A DNA stretch of 64,000 nt from positions 496,001-560,000 of the forward strand of contig JABMLP010000001.1 of the NCBI GenBank assembly GCA_013176395.1, written 5' to 3'. The translations under genes were made by a program, and so were the position numbers. Below the pieces are notes generated by a model. The model was given only the letters and a program-made list of their open reading frames with translations. It ran no database searches and was not told the DNA's origin. Below, in pieces: positions 11,336 through 21,894 of this stretch (its first letter is position 1; each line of letters begins with the position of its first letter). The stretch comes from Venturia oleaginea. Lineage: Eukaryota > Ascomycota > Dothideomycetes > Venturiales > Venturiaceae.

Positions 11336-13433
11336 TCAATTCCTTCCAAACGCCAATTTCTTTTGGCCCTTTTCTGCTGCAGCCCGTCTATTTCCGCTAG
11401 AAGTAGATGGCCTGCCACGGCCACGACCTGATGTTGACTTTGGTAGTTGATTTGAGGGTCGCGGTGTGTTGGAATTGCTCCGCTGCTCATCTTGCATCTG
11501 TCTCGATAACTCCTTCGCGAAATGCCAGTCCTCATGCTCCGCTTGGTCGTCCATCGGAACTCTTTTACGGCACCGTTCACAGAAATAGGAGTCCAAAGAT
11601 CGCTGCTGGAAATGATTTTTGGAAACACCTTGTGCAGATGGCGGAAGCTCATCAGAGAAAATGTGTCCGTCCTCTGTGTCCAAGGCCTCAGATGGCTCGA
11701 CAACAGTCTCAATGTTGTCATCGTCACTACCAGGTGATTCAGCCGGTACGTCCTCACTCTCCCAATGGTCTCGCATCGAGTTTCTACTCTCCTCCCTTGA
11801 GGCAAAGAATTTTTGAATGGGATTGCCGTTGTCAAGTTTCCTCCTCTTTACGGATGGCTGCTCACAGTCCTGCTTAGTGATGGTTAACTGGCCATGATCA
11901 CGATCCATTAATGCCTTTGCCTCATCCCCGCGAACCAGAAAGCCGCCGATACCTTTGTTGTTAGTGATGCCGTCCTCGAAGCCAGCCACAGCCAGGCTAA
12001 GATTGGCGCAAGGCCAGGCACGTCCATCGACAACGACTTGAGCGAGCAAGCTTTTTGCGAGATCAAACAGCATTTCTTCACTCAAAGTTTTACCCTGTGG
12101 TATTGCTGTAGAGCGTGACTTTGTTTGTCCACCTTGTCGATGGTGCAGAATCATCGTCTTAGGCCTACGTTTGTTCTCAAGAACGCTTTCTTCAACGCAG
12201 CGACTGAAGATATCGGCAGCAAAGATTCTCAGCCAGCGAACGCCTTGCTCAAAGGTGTTGATGGTCGGCCGAAAGGACTTGGCTGAAAGCATGCTCTTGA
12301 TCCGAGTTCTAGGATTGACTTCTGAATTGTCTTCACCTCGAATGACGCTGTAGAGCCATTGCCCAGTGTCATCCCCGAGCTTTCTCATCTGTTCTTGGGA
12401 TACTTCGAGCAGTTCCTTGACCGAGTCCGTATTGAACATCGCAACCACCTCGTCTCCCAGCTTGCCACCAAGATTCCTGATCTTGGTGAATTTGAAAGTG
12501 CTAAGAAATTGCTGGACAGCGCGATTTCGGACGATAGTTTGTTGGTTTGGCTTTCTGTAGGCTGACCCCAGTTTGGCCAGCATCTTGTTTCTGGCCAGTC
12601 CTGCAGACATGGTATACTTGAGTTTCTCTCTGACTACTCTCCGAATGTCACGCACAATGCCAGATCCGATCAGAAAGATGATATCGTCCCAGTCTGGATC
12701 GTCATTTTCTGTTTGCCCTTCATCCAAATCTATGAGATGATCTGCATTCCAATCTAGAGCTGTAGTCGGAGGAAGCGGCAAGTTTTCAGTCGGGTCGTCG
12801 TAAGGAGGAGGCCCCCTCAGTTCCGGATAGCGCTCCAGCAGTATCGAATGCACTTGGGCGGACAGGTCAACGAAGACTTCGTCTATGCCTGCCTTCTCCA
12901 CCCTCTGCAGCGGAGCTGGAGATAGAGTCTCCTTGATTGTAGCCAAAATCTTCCTACTTTCCATTCTGTAGGGATCCAGAGATACCTTGTGGGTTCCCAG
13001 GTGCTTGTACGCGTCTTCGTGGTATGCCCATGTCACCTCTCCTTCTTTCCAGGTTGCTACATGTTGTAGGATGATTTCCGGGCACAGTTTCTTCGCTTCC
13101 GTGGAGGTGATATGTCGCCCGAGACCGAATTTACGCGCTGGGTAATTGATGGCGATCAATCCTTGCCATTGCTGTACTCCGAGAGGCTGGTCTTCTGGCA
13201 CGCCCAAGCGCACCATTTCGCATTGCTATGGCATGGTGTCAGTCTCACTTGTTCCCTCAAGGATACTTCGTTCGGGTTCAACGTACTGCGTAAAAGGCAT
13301 CGAGGTCAATGTGGGCTATGACGCGTAAAGGACATGCACTGTTGTACTGGCCAAGCTGGGTAAGATGTTTGAAGGTGAAGTTTGACTTCCTCGCGACTGG
13401 CGAGGAGGCCAGGAATGGCTGAGAGGAAGACAT
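11336..13433 (-). CDS. RAD30: DNA polymerase eta (Rad30), Y-family translesion polymerase
   Basis: Exon 1 (13433-13287) ends in HIDLDAFYA. A GTACGT..CATAG intron joins it to exon 2 (13225-11336), which starts QCEMVRLG; the product is 678 aa. Catalytic residues are visible: Asp43 in HIDLDAFYA and the Asp164-Glu165 pair in GIDEVFVDLS. The thumb and little-finger regions follow (AGLARNKMLAKLGSAYRKPN near residue 257). The tail has a canonical PCNA-interacting box, QRSLDSYF at 590-597, running directly into a C2H2 ubiquitin-binding zinc finger (CERC ... H-x3-H, about 598-617). The final QKKLAFGRN could be a second, weaker PCNA contact. Pol eta replicates past UV dimers and is recruited by ubiquitinated PCNA. 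The neighbouring HeLo-domain gene is divergent and functionally unrelated. The frame is intact. Confidence 0.96.
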
Positions 13434-14155
13434 GGCATTGGTTGTCTAGACTTCATTCTCGAACGACTTCATCAATGGATGTTGATGATGATGGATGGCG
13501 AGTGTAAGAAGGTGAGAGACGAGACGCGTCAGCGTATCACGACCGCACGTGAGAGCACTGAAGTGAACAGCCAATACATTTCCCGTTACCCTGCCCGTGC
13601 TCAGATACACATTGGAGGCCTCCTATTGTACGTATCAGGAGTATTGCTAGGAAGTTGTCTTCCTCCAGTTTCTCAGTCGGTGATGATTCTCGGTTCCGAA
13701 CTCCGTGGTACAACGCTCATCGATTCGACCCCCTGGAAAAACTCTTCTGTCCCAAAACCTTTATATCACGACCTTCAGCAATTTCTGTCAGGTAATTAGA
13801 AGCCGCATGTAACCTTCCCTTTGCACCAATCATGTTGGGCGCGAGCCGTGTCTCTTCCATTTCTCGCATCTTCTACCCCTCAGCAGAGTCGCTCAGTGTA
13901 GCACAAGCCGCAGAAGTCATTTGACTTTGAAGAACTCTCATGGCCCTATCATATAAGAATCCCATAGTCTCGCACCCCGCGCAGTTCGCAGTCCGCAGAT
14001 CTATCCTCTCTTCAGATTCTCGTCAGCTTTTTCTTGTTCTTTCGCGCATAGCATTAATACTCGCTGGCTGTCATACTCTTCTCCCCCAAGTTGCTTTCGA
14101 ACTGCTCCCGAATTGAAACTAAAGACAAATTAATTTACTGGCCCAGAATTTGACA
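13434..14155. other. Divergent intergenic region, RAD30 / HeLo-domain gene
   Basis: Shared 5' region of about 720 bp for two divergent genes. A 106-codon + frame at 13479-13799 is not convincing (no family, low-complexity start). No binding site can be named with confidence. Confidence 0.4.
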
Positions 14156-15443
14156 ATGAAGGACCACCCAGAAGCCTTATCGCTGGCTCTACTATTCAGC
14201 ACTTGCGTCGAGTGTTTTGGACTTGTAAGCTGGCATTGTATTTCGACACCTGTGTGCCCAGAATGACCAATAGCAATGGTAGATACACCCTGGCAAAGAA
14301 TGGGACCAAGTTCAGCGTGGTCAAATCGCTAAACTAGGCATACAACAAGGCCGTCTGATCGCATGGGGAGATATGATTGGAATCACAGAGTTGGGGTCAT
14401 CGCGAGACCCGCGACTAGGGGATAAAGAGATTCGAGCCACGATTGAGCAAGCGCTGCAAGATATCATCCACCGACCAGCAGATGCTGATCGCGAATCGCA
14501 ATTCGAGAACTACGGCCTCAAACCACCCACGAAATACCATTCCGCATATCAGCCAGCTCTCGACACTGCAAGGCTCGAGTCTTTCAGGGCCAGGTTGGAG
14601 ATATTACAAGAGCAGAGGTGGGAGGTGCGACGAGGCATGAGTATCACCATTAGTCATTGGGTGATCAAGAACACGGACAAATTCGAGACATTCCTGAGCA
14701 TGATCAAGGAAAAGGTTGACTTCCTGATTGGACTGATGGGTGTCGAGGATAAGGTCGACAGAGCTTTGGTGCTGGACATCAAAGCCCTCGGCTGGCATCC
14801 TATTTTTGACAAGGGAAGAGCAGCCGCCGACATCTCAAAACTGCGATTGATCAAGTGGGCATGCGAGCGCAACTATCCCAGCTACGCGGCCGCAACAGAG
14901 CACGCCTTGGAATACTTGGACAAGCAATGGAAAGAAAGCGCACAAGAAGCTCGAGAAGCGCGACGTGGATCTGAGATACCAGGAGCCGCAGCGAAAATGG
15001 CAGCTGAGGAACGCAAGAAAGTCGAAGCCAGTCTGCCAGCACACAAGGCCAAAAAACCAAGTCTGTTTGGCATGCTCAGTCCAAAAGCTTGGAGAAAAGG
15101 ATCGAAAGGCAATATATCACTACCGAGTCCAGAGGAGCAGGACAAAGGCCGCTCAATGTCCTACGTACCTCCAGCAGATCTACTCACCCCACCACTAAGT
15201 CCTGAACCCGCGCGCTCGAAATCGGTGTCGCTTGTCCCTACCAAGGAGCTACAAGCGATTGTGAAAGACTTTGCAGTTGAATCGAAAGTGCCTGCTGCCG
15301 TGCCCGTGGAGCCAGAAAAGTCGATAGGCGAGGAAGGATTGTTGTCGCGCGTGGAGACAGCCTTGTCATTGAGCGAGCAGAAGAACCTGGAGCCCATTGC
15401 CTCCATGATATCACGGCATGATCAGTGGAGGAATTCGTATTGA
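14156..15443 (+). CDS. HeLo-domain (prion-inhibition and propagation) protein
   Basis: Exon 1 (14156-14224) encodes MKDHPEALSLALLFSTCVEC.., the hydrophobic first helix typical of HeLo domains. A GTAAGC..GTAG intron leads to exon 2 (14283-15443), starting IHPGKEWDQVQRGQIAKLGI; the product is 409 aa. The HeLo domain fills roughly residues 1-225 (RLIAWGDMIGI, SWVIKN-like and LIKWACERNYPSYA segments are recognisable). In HET-S and related proteins this domain oligomerises and permeabilises membranes in fungal incompatibility or regulated cell death. The C-terminal ~180 residues are basic then Ser/Pro-rich (KKPSLFGMLSPKAWRKGSKG, LLTPPLSPEP). I see no HET-s-type amyloid repeats and no NACHT/NB-ARC domain nearby, so its trigger is not evident. 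The ending ..SRHDQWRNSY is unlike known prion-forming motifs. Confidence 0.85.
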
Positions 15444-16060
15444 GATACCCAATTCATCATCGTTTAAAGTTTGTGGTAATAGTTTTCGTGTCGCGATGAG
15501 GTGGGGGCGGGGTTGTTGGTTACTTGTCTTTCGACTATACCCTGCTACATACAAGGATTTCAATCGCAGATGGATGGCGATAAGTTTCTGGCAATATGAA
15601 TTACGGGAATTGCCAGAATGTTATCGATGTGGATCGGAGTTGGGTGACTTCTAGCTTACCAGTAGCTTCGGATTCGAGGCAGTTGGGAGAATTGGGAGAG
15701 CAATTGTCGACGGCCCCGTGGTGGATGTGGATGTGTTCCCCACGGTCGTGTATGAACGAGTTGGAATTAATGAGGGCAAAAGGCGAACGGTAATAGAATT
15801 AATTTTTAATGCAGTGCCGATACGTTTCCCATTCTTTGCAAGTTTCTTGGTCACAGTAGCGACTGCTTGGAGGTAATTGTTGAACATATCTTTTGATATC
15901 GCTTAACGTTTTCAGCGTGTGTTTTGTTCCAACGAGCTGTAAACAGTACTTCTTCTGTGCATTCGGAGTTGAATATCTTAATGATAAAAGGAGCAACGCT
16001 ACAGCCGGTCAAAATATTTCCAGATTGGCAAGGATAGAACAAACGAAATAACGATTTCTC
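15444..16060. other. Convergent intergenic region
   Basis: 3' flanks of the HeLo-domain gene and the dioxygenase gene. Only short shadow frames. Confidence 0.4.
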
Positions 16061-17101
16061 TCACGCAGTCGCGTGTACCTCCACCTTCCGCGCATCAGAT
16101 ACTTTTCTCTTCTCCTGCTCCTTTATACTCAATTTCTCCTGCAACGCCTTGAAATTCCTGCTCATAGCGTTCCGAGTGAACTCAGTCCCCGTCACCAATG
16201 GATACTTCTTCAACGGTCCCTGAATAAGAGTATCTCGACACGGCTGGTTAAAGAACGCAATCGAGTACCGCTCGCCATAGTAATCTCCCCCCTCGCTGGG
16301 AGTCTTGACACGGTGGAACGTGGACTTGAACCGGTCGTCGGACCAGCTCATCAGTAGATCGCCGATGTTGCAGATGATGGCGTCTGGTTGTGGTTCGACT
16401 TTTGTCCAGATATCGCCGTAGCCAAAGGACGTGGAGACTTCTCGTCCCGGACAGATTTCCAGGCCAGATTGACCGGCTTTTTGGAAAAGGAGGGTGAGGA
16501 AGGACCAGTCGGTGTGGGCGCCTGCGCGGTGAAAGACTTCGCCTGTGGGATTCGCTGTTTGTGGAGTTTCGAAGTAGTGAAGGAGTCTTGCTACTGTCTG
16601 CGATTCTGGTCGTGATACATCGTGAGCTTTGACAAAGTAGCCGTTCTCAAACCCGAGGCCGCGAGCGAAGCAGACCATGAGCTTTTCGCTCACAGATTGG
16701 ACATCATGCATGAAAGAGAGAGCTTCTTGCTCGAATCCTGGGAGCTGCGAATCTGGAAGCCATTTCCCGTTCATCCCAGCACCGAATTGCATCTGATAAC
16801 TCTCCTTCCTGTCAGCCGCGCCTGTTGATGGCCGAATCTGAGCCATCTTTTCATATCCCGCATTGTTCTGCGGGTTGAATGGAACTTGGGATTTAATCTC
16901 GTCGGGGAGAGAGAAAAAACGTGCTGAGTTCTTGAACATGCGATCTACTGTTTGAGGTGCGATGCCATGGTTGACGACGCAAAAGAATCCATCATTTTCC
17001 GAGGCAGTGATCAATTCTTTCGTGATTTCTCCGATGCGGGAATCAAAATCGTGAAGAGAAACAGTGGGGATTTCCCGGTCGGCGTACTTTGTTGGAGCCA
17101 T
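16061..17101 (-). CDS. 2-oxoglutarate/Fe(II) dioxygenase, isopenicillin-N-synthase-like
   Basis: A single exon of 346 codons is intact. The N-terminal DIOX_N-type segment (IPTVSLHDFD .. ENDGFFCVVNHGI, residues 11-46) precedes the double-stranded beta-helix. The iron triad is visible as His196 and Asp198 (AGAHTDWSFL) and His263 (STFHRVKTP), with Arg278-x-Ser280 (GERYS) to bind 2-oxoglutarate. Enzymes of this class hydroxylate small molecules; fungal members include thymine 7-hydroxylase-like and secondary-metabolite enzymes. The gene is divergent from a Zn2Cys6 regulator, with only ~390 bp between them, and broken amidohydrolase and nucleobase-permease genes lie beyond. Context therefore hints at nucleobase or N-heterocycle breakdown, but the substrate cannot be read from sequence. 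Confidence 0.9.
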   Translation of the reverse strand: MAPTKYADREIPTVSLHDFDSRIGEITKELITASENDGFFCVVNHGIAPQTVDRMFKNSARFFSLPDEIKSQVPFNPQNNAGYEKMAQIRPSTGAADRKESYQMQFGAGMNGKWLPDSQLPGFEQEALSFMHDVQSVSEKLMVCFARGLGFENGYFVKAHDVSRPESQTVARLLHYFETPQTANPTGEVFHRAGAHTDWSFLTLLFQKAGQSGLEICPGREVSTSFGYGDIWTKVEPQPDAIICNIGDLLMSWSDDRFKSTFHRVKTPSEGGDYYGERYSIAFFNQPCRDTLIQGPLKKYPLVTGTEFTRNAMSRNFKALQEKLSIKEQEKRKVSDARKVEVHATA

Positions 17102-17488
17102 GTGAAAGATATTGTGAGGTGATGGAGATTCGGTCTGTGAGTGAGGAGCTACTGATATTTTGTTCTACTTGATGGAAGAAGCATTCATCGTCGCTGTCAG
17201 TACTTATACCTTCATTTCGCATCATCATCAAGAGTCTAGAATTTACAATTGATTCTCTTGGCGGAGGCCATCTCGGCCGCGCTCGAGGGGAATTTTCGAA
17301 GATGGCTGCTGAATGCAGGTCGGTTGATGTTTTGGGGAAGATGGAGGGTGGCAAAGATAAGGAGAAGCGGCCGAGAAGGCCGAGTTTCGGCGGTTGAACA
17401 TCACACAACTGTGTAGATGAGGCCGAGCAACAACAACATTCCTCTCCATATCGCGACGTGCGGCCGCTTTCTATGGACCGAGTACGCA
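17102..17488. promoter_or_regulatory. Shared divergent promoter, dioxygenase / Zn2Cys6 regulator
   Basis: 387 bp separate two divergent start codons. Several CGG and CCG triplets occur (for example around 17365-17395, GCGGCCG and TTTCGGCGG), the half-site type bound by Zn2Cys6 factors. This fits, but does not prove, control of the dioxygenase by the adjacent regulator. An alternative upstream ATG for the regulator at 17417 lies inside this stretch. Confidence 0.4.
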
Positions 17489-20169
17489 ATGAATCCAGCT
17501 TTGGCGATGGACGGAAACCGAGACACTCCGAATAAAATGGCTTGCCATCAATGCTATAGGCGGAAAATCAAGTGCTCGAAAATCTTACCATGCACCACCT
17601 GTATTAAAAAGTAAGCAACATTGATAGTCGAATCGCAGTACCTGACTTTCGTACAGAGGGATCCAAGATCAATGTAGTCGTGATGAGCGCAATGATGTAT
17701 TTAGATACACCCAGATACTTCAAACACCCGTGCCGGAAAGTACACAGACTGCTGAAATGCTTCAGAGACTCGTAAATCAAGTCTCTCACCTCGAAGCAAA
17801 GCTGAAGGAAAAAGATGTACAGCCAGAACAGGTATGTGAGACCTCATTTGGAGTCGATGCACCACTATGGTCTCGAGGCGTTTGCAACGAAGGTCAATAT
17901 TATGTTCATTGTACTTTTGAGACAGTCTCCCTGCCAGATATGCTCCCTTTTCGTTCTTGGTGAGATTTTAGGATTCTGTACATTGCCAAAGGGCAACAAA
18001 AGGATGCTTGTTGTCTCGAGCTCCAGCAAGAATTCATGAAGAGAACCCAAATCCCATTAACTAATCTAGTCATCGCAAATGCTGATCTCATCAGAAATAC
18101 GAAGAAGATGATACTCAGTTGAGCTCTGATGCCCCAGCCCAATATCTGCCACAAGGACCGACTGATGTACCTCAAATACGAGGACAAAGCAGCGCGGAAG
18201 CTAGCGATGATGACGGTGCAGTTGCAGATTCCGCGACGGTGCTCGAGTTTTTAGCCTGGGGACGAAGGAAAGACCAACAGTTCCACGAAGCTCCCGAGAA
18301 CGAAACAGGTCCGAGACGACATAGCGTCGTATCTGAGGACGCAGCAGTACCGGCTTCTCTAGTAGATGTGATCACGTCTCCCAAGCTTGATCTTTTAGAG
18401 GCCCTGCTCCCGAGCAAGCAGCATGTTCACCTTATGTGCGAGTTCCACGGTCATTCGCTTTTATGGTACCATGGATCTTACAACAACTACACGTTCTTCG
18501 ATGAGCTCAGATGTTTCTACCAGGATTATCACGGAAATGTTCGACACCAGGAACTCAATTTCCAATGGCTAGCACTTCTCTTCGCAATCATGACCGGGAG
18601 TATCACCTGTGCTTCACCATCGACTGCAAAGTCATGGGGATTTAATGCAGCAGAAAGATTTGCATTGTCAAAGAGGTGGTATGACGCTACAGTCACTTGT
18701 TTGAATCTTGCAAACTACCTCGAGAATCACACCATATACTCAGTTTCAGCTATTGCTACTTTGACAATATCTGCTCACATGTAAAAATCCATTAACTATG
18801 TTTGACGAATTTTGCTGAAATCACGACCAGTCTTGGCCTGTCCAATACACAATCGGTGCTTCTTGCTGGGGCAGCTAGAATCGCCCAGAGTCTCGGTCTT
18901 CATAGACTGGGCGAGGAGCAATTATCTCAGATTTGTTCTGACAAAGAAACAAGACGTCGACGGAAGCGTGAGACAGGAAGACGCGTGTGGGGCCAGCTAT
19001 TGAGTAAGCATTCCCGAGACTTGAAAGGAGGGGACAGTTCTACAACCACTAACACCATCTCAGCCCAAGACTGGTTTTCTATTCCGTAAGTAAGCTTTCC
19101 GTACACGATGCGCACATTATTTCTGCTCCAGTGCTTATGCGGGTCTCAGATTCTCGGAGAGTTATTCGCTCAATCCTGCCTTCTTCGATACAGCCAAACC
19201 TTTAAATTGCAACGATAGCGACATGCAAGTTGTTCCAAACACCACCCCGACCATCACTAGCTATTGCAATTATCTTTACGATATAGCTCATTTGATCCCA
19301 CAACTCCAGGACGCCATGGCAAGCTCCAATACCCTTTACACGAAATACGAACAAATACTCAAGTATGACGAAAAGATGCGCGCGTTAGCAACAGCCTACA
19401 TGCCAACTTTTCTCAGCACCAATGAGCCAGTTGCTTCAACGTGGCCAATATATGTTCCATGGGCAAGAAGAAGCCTGGCGATATGTCTGGCCCATAAAAT
19501 TGTGAGAATCTTTCAAGCTATGATTTTTGCAAGCCTAACTCTGCTTAGATCATGGTGCATCGAAAGTTCTTGGGCCTTTCATTTACAAACTCAGCCTTTG
19601 TCTTCACACGGCGCACGTGTATTGCAGCCTCCAAGACCATTCTGAAGGAAGCTCGGGCAGCTAGAGATGATAATGGTCCTGTGTTATGGATTGACCAGGC
19701 TTTCGTCGTCGCTGCCGGAATAATCTTGAGTCTAGATGCATTTCATCGAAATCCAGACGAGACCGACTTTCTCGAGCACCAAAGACTTGCGTTACAGGCC
19801 ATTGATTACCTGACCCAATTTCCCGAAAGCAAAATTTCCATTCGAGGACTACAGCTGCTATCTTTCCTGACCAGTGAGCTGAACGCGATCGCGCAGACAG
19901 GCACTGCCACGAGCGCTCAGGGCTCAAGGAAAAGACAGGCAGACGACCAGCTTGCCTCTGACCATAGGCCTGAGAAACGCTCAAGAGTGTTCAACCTGTC
20001 TGCATTCATGAAAGCTATGGATGCTGGTCAACATCGGTTGCCGGTCAATACACCTCTGGTGGATGAAATGGGCGACATCGCTTGGGAAGCGTTTGCCGAA
20101 ATGTTTTTACCACAAACAGGATTTGGTGGCCAGAACCTGTTTGATAATTTCTTCACATTCGAGATGTGA
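17489..20169 (+). CDS. Zn2Cys6 transcription factor with fungal-specific TF domain
   Basis: Seven exons join in phase: 17489-17610, 17657-17831, 18095-18780, 18831-19003, 19064-19085, 19132-19501 and 19549-20169, giving 722 aa. The binuclear cluster is CHQCYRRKIKC..CTTCIKKGIQDQC, with the last Cys after intron 1. A coiled-coil-like linker follows (EMLQRLVNQVSHLEAKLKEK). The TF domain has the usual landmarks: LLAGAARIAQSLGLHRLGEE, RRVWGQLLTQDW, then an FSESYSLNPAFFDTAKPLN-like motif and ARRSLAICLAHKIIMVHRKF. Exon 5 is only 22 nt. Intron 2 is unusually long (263 nt) and might hide another exon. The start could instead be 17417. The gene is divergent from the dioxygenase and upstream of the broken amidohydrolase and permease, so it is probably the local pathway regulator. 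The frame is intact although its presumed targets are dead. Confidence 0.88.
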
Positions 20170-20989
20170 ATGTGTTTGCTTAGAGATGACCCCTACTAAG
20201 GAAAGACTATGTCTAGGAAGTCGCGATGTATGACTCAGTAAGAAGAACAATATCGCATCGCGCGCATCAAATCCCGTACGCGTCCGCTCTTCCATCTCAG
20301 CAATTCGTGTGGGAAGAGCGTTTTGACGGTCAAATTCGGCTAATGAAATTGCAAACTGTCACAGAATATTATACTGCTAGCTATCTATATGACATATTCA
20401 TATGATTTCTGGCTCCCACTTCCGACCTCGTCCTGATCCCGGTAATAGCAGCTTTCGCGCACTTCACCATATCTTGCTCATCCACCACAACAAGCTTCCC
20501 ACCGCTGACCAAAGTCTGCCCATCAACCACAACCATCTCAACATCGGCTCCAGTACAGTCATGCACAATGACAGTAACTGGATCAATCCCTCCAAGAGAA
20601 TCCTCGCTGTCCCATGGAGCAGATTGCAAACCAGGATTGACGATGAAAAAATCTGCTTTCTTTCCAACTTCCAAACTTCCAACCACATTTTTCCCCAAGT
20701 GCTCTTGTACCGTTGATAGTCTCCACTTCAAGTACGTCGTATGCAGTGATGACGCCGGCGCTCTCTCGGACGCCAGAATGCAATATGGCTGCGAGATGCA
20801 TCTCTCTGAACATATCGTAGGTATTATTGCAAGGTGCACCATCGGTTCCAAGAGCAATATCCACGCCAGCCTTCAGCATGTCCGGTATTGGGGAGATTCC
20901 AGAACCAAGCTTATAATTATTGGTTGGATTATGGCTTATCGTCGTTCCAGTCTCCCTCATGATATCGAAGTCTCCAGCCTTGGGATCGG

Positions 20990-20994
20990 GATGG
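20990..20994. repeat. Target-site duplication GATGG, left copy (partner 22687-22691)
   Basis: GATGG precedes the TGTTG terminus here and follows the CAACA terminus at 22687-22691. Five bases is the size made by Copia-class integrases. Confidence 0.88.
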
Positions 20995-21786
20995 TGTTGC
21001 AACATGGTGGTAACACCAACGGTTTCAAAGTCGTTTCAAATCTGTTTGTTCTCACTCTTGTTTGCTCGGTATCTCTGCGGTTTCAGAACCTACGTCAGTA
21101 CACTCTCTTTGTATAGATAGCCCTCATTTTCCACTCAGTTCGAGGGTTATGCAGTCACTCATTGAATTCATACTTTGTGTTGTTCCACTTCAGATAGTTA
21201 TGAGCCCGGCTATCGCTTAAGGGTCTCCATCAGAATACGCTAAACTACTTCGAGCTTACCGCTTTCGTTCAATACTCCTCCTCAGGCCTAGAGCTGCTGA
21301 TTCAGGCACAATCTACGCATATCTTTCGTATTTACAGCTATTCTGCCCCGACCCCGACGTCTCCTCCGAGGGAAGTTCCAACAACACATTATCACTTTTC
21401 AACCTCCATCGCTGCAAAACGCTCTGCACGATGCCTGCACAATCTACAAGAACCCTCAAGGCCTCAGAAGTCATTCTGGCATCTCCAAAAGACTGGGATG
21501 ACTGGTTTGCACGCCACAAGGCCAACCTCACTCGTGCTGGTATCTGGAAGTATGCCAATCCAGCATTATCTTCAGAACCCATCCTTCCCTCTGAACCTCA
21601 ACCTCCAGTACCCTACGATGCAACAAGCAGAGCTAGCGGTATGGAGATGGATATCAGTATAGCAGATCTCTCCTCAGAGGATCGGGTGCTGTATAAGATG
21701 TTACAGGACGAGTACAGGGACAAGTGGAAGCTCTGGGCTCGAACCGATTCAAAACTTGAAGCTGGCATGGTTTCTATTGAAGAATC
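20995..21786 (+). repeat. Left arm of palindrome: 5' LTR, leader and Copia gag start
   Basis: Begins TGTTGCAACATGG. The LTR probably ends at the CA at 21191-21192 (about 198 bp), just before the primer-binding-like sequence. The gag ORF starts at 21431 (MPAQSTRTLKASEVI) and has the Trp-rich Copia gag signature DWDDWFARHKANL..GIWKYANP. Perfect pairing with the right arm stops after GAAGAATC at 21786. Confidence 0.9.
21197..21210 (+). other. Primer-binding-site-like sequence (half initiator-tRNA-Met type)
   Basis: GTTATGAGCCCGGC is nearly complementary to the anticodon arm of eukaryotic initiator tRNA-Met (..GGGCTCATAAC..). Copia-class elements are known to prime from an internal half of this tRNA. 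It sits a few bases after a CA dinucleotide that would end the LTR, and is present inverted in the right arm. Confidence 0.6.
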
Positions 21787-21894
21787 AATCTCCGCAGACT
21801 ACGCTGGACTGCTAACAGATTGTTCTACAGCCTATCAGATGTTTAAGGCTTTGAAGGACATGATAGCACCGACATCGAGAGCGAGGGAGTTTGA

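Noticed and set aside
13479..13799. 106-codon plus-strand frame upstream of the HeLo-domain gene
   Set aside because: Low-complexity start, no family resemblance, sits in a divergent promoter.
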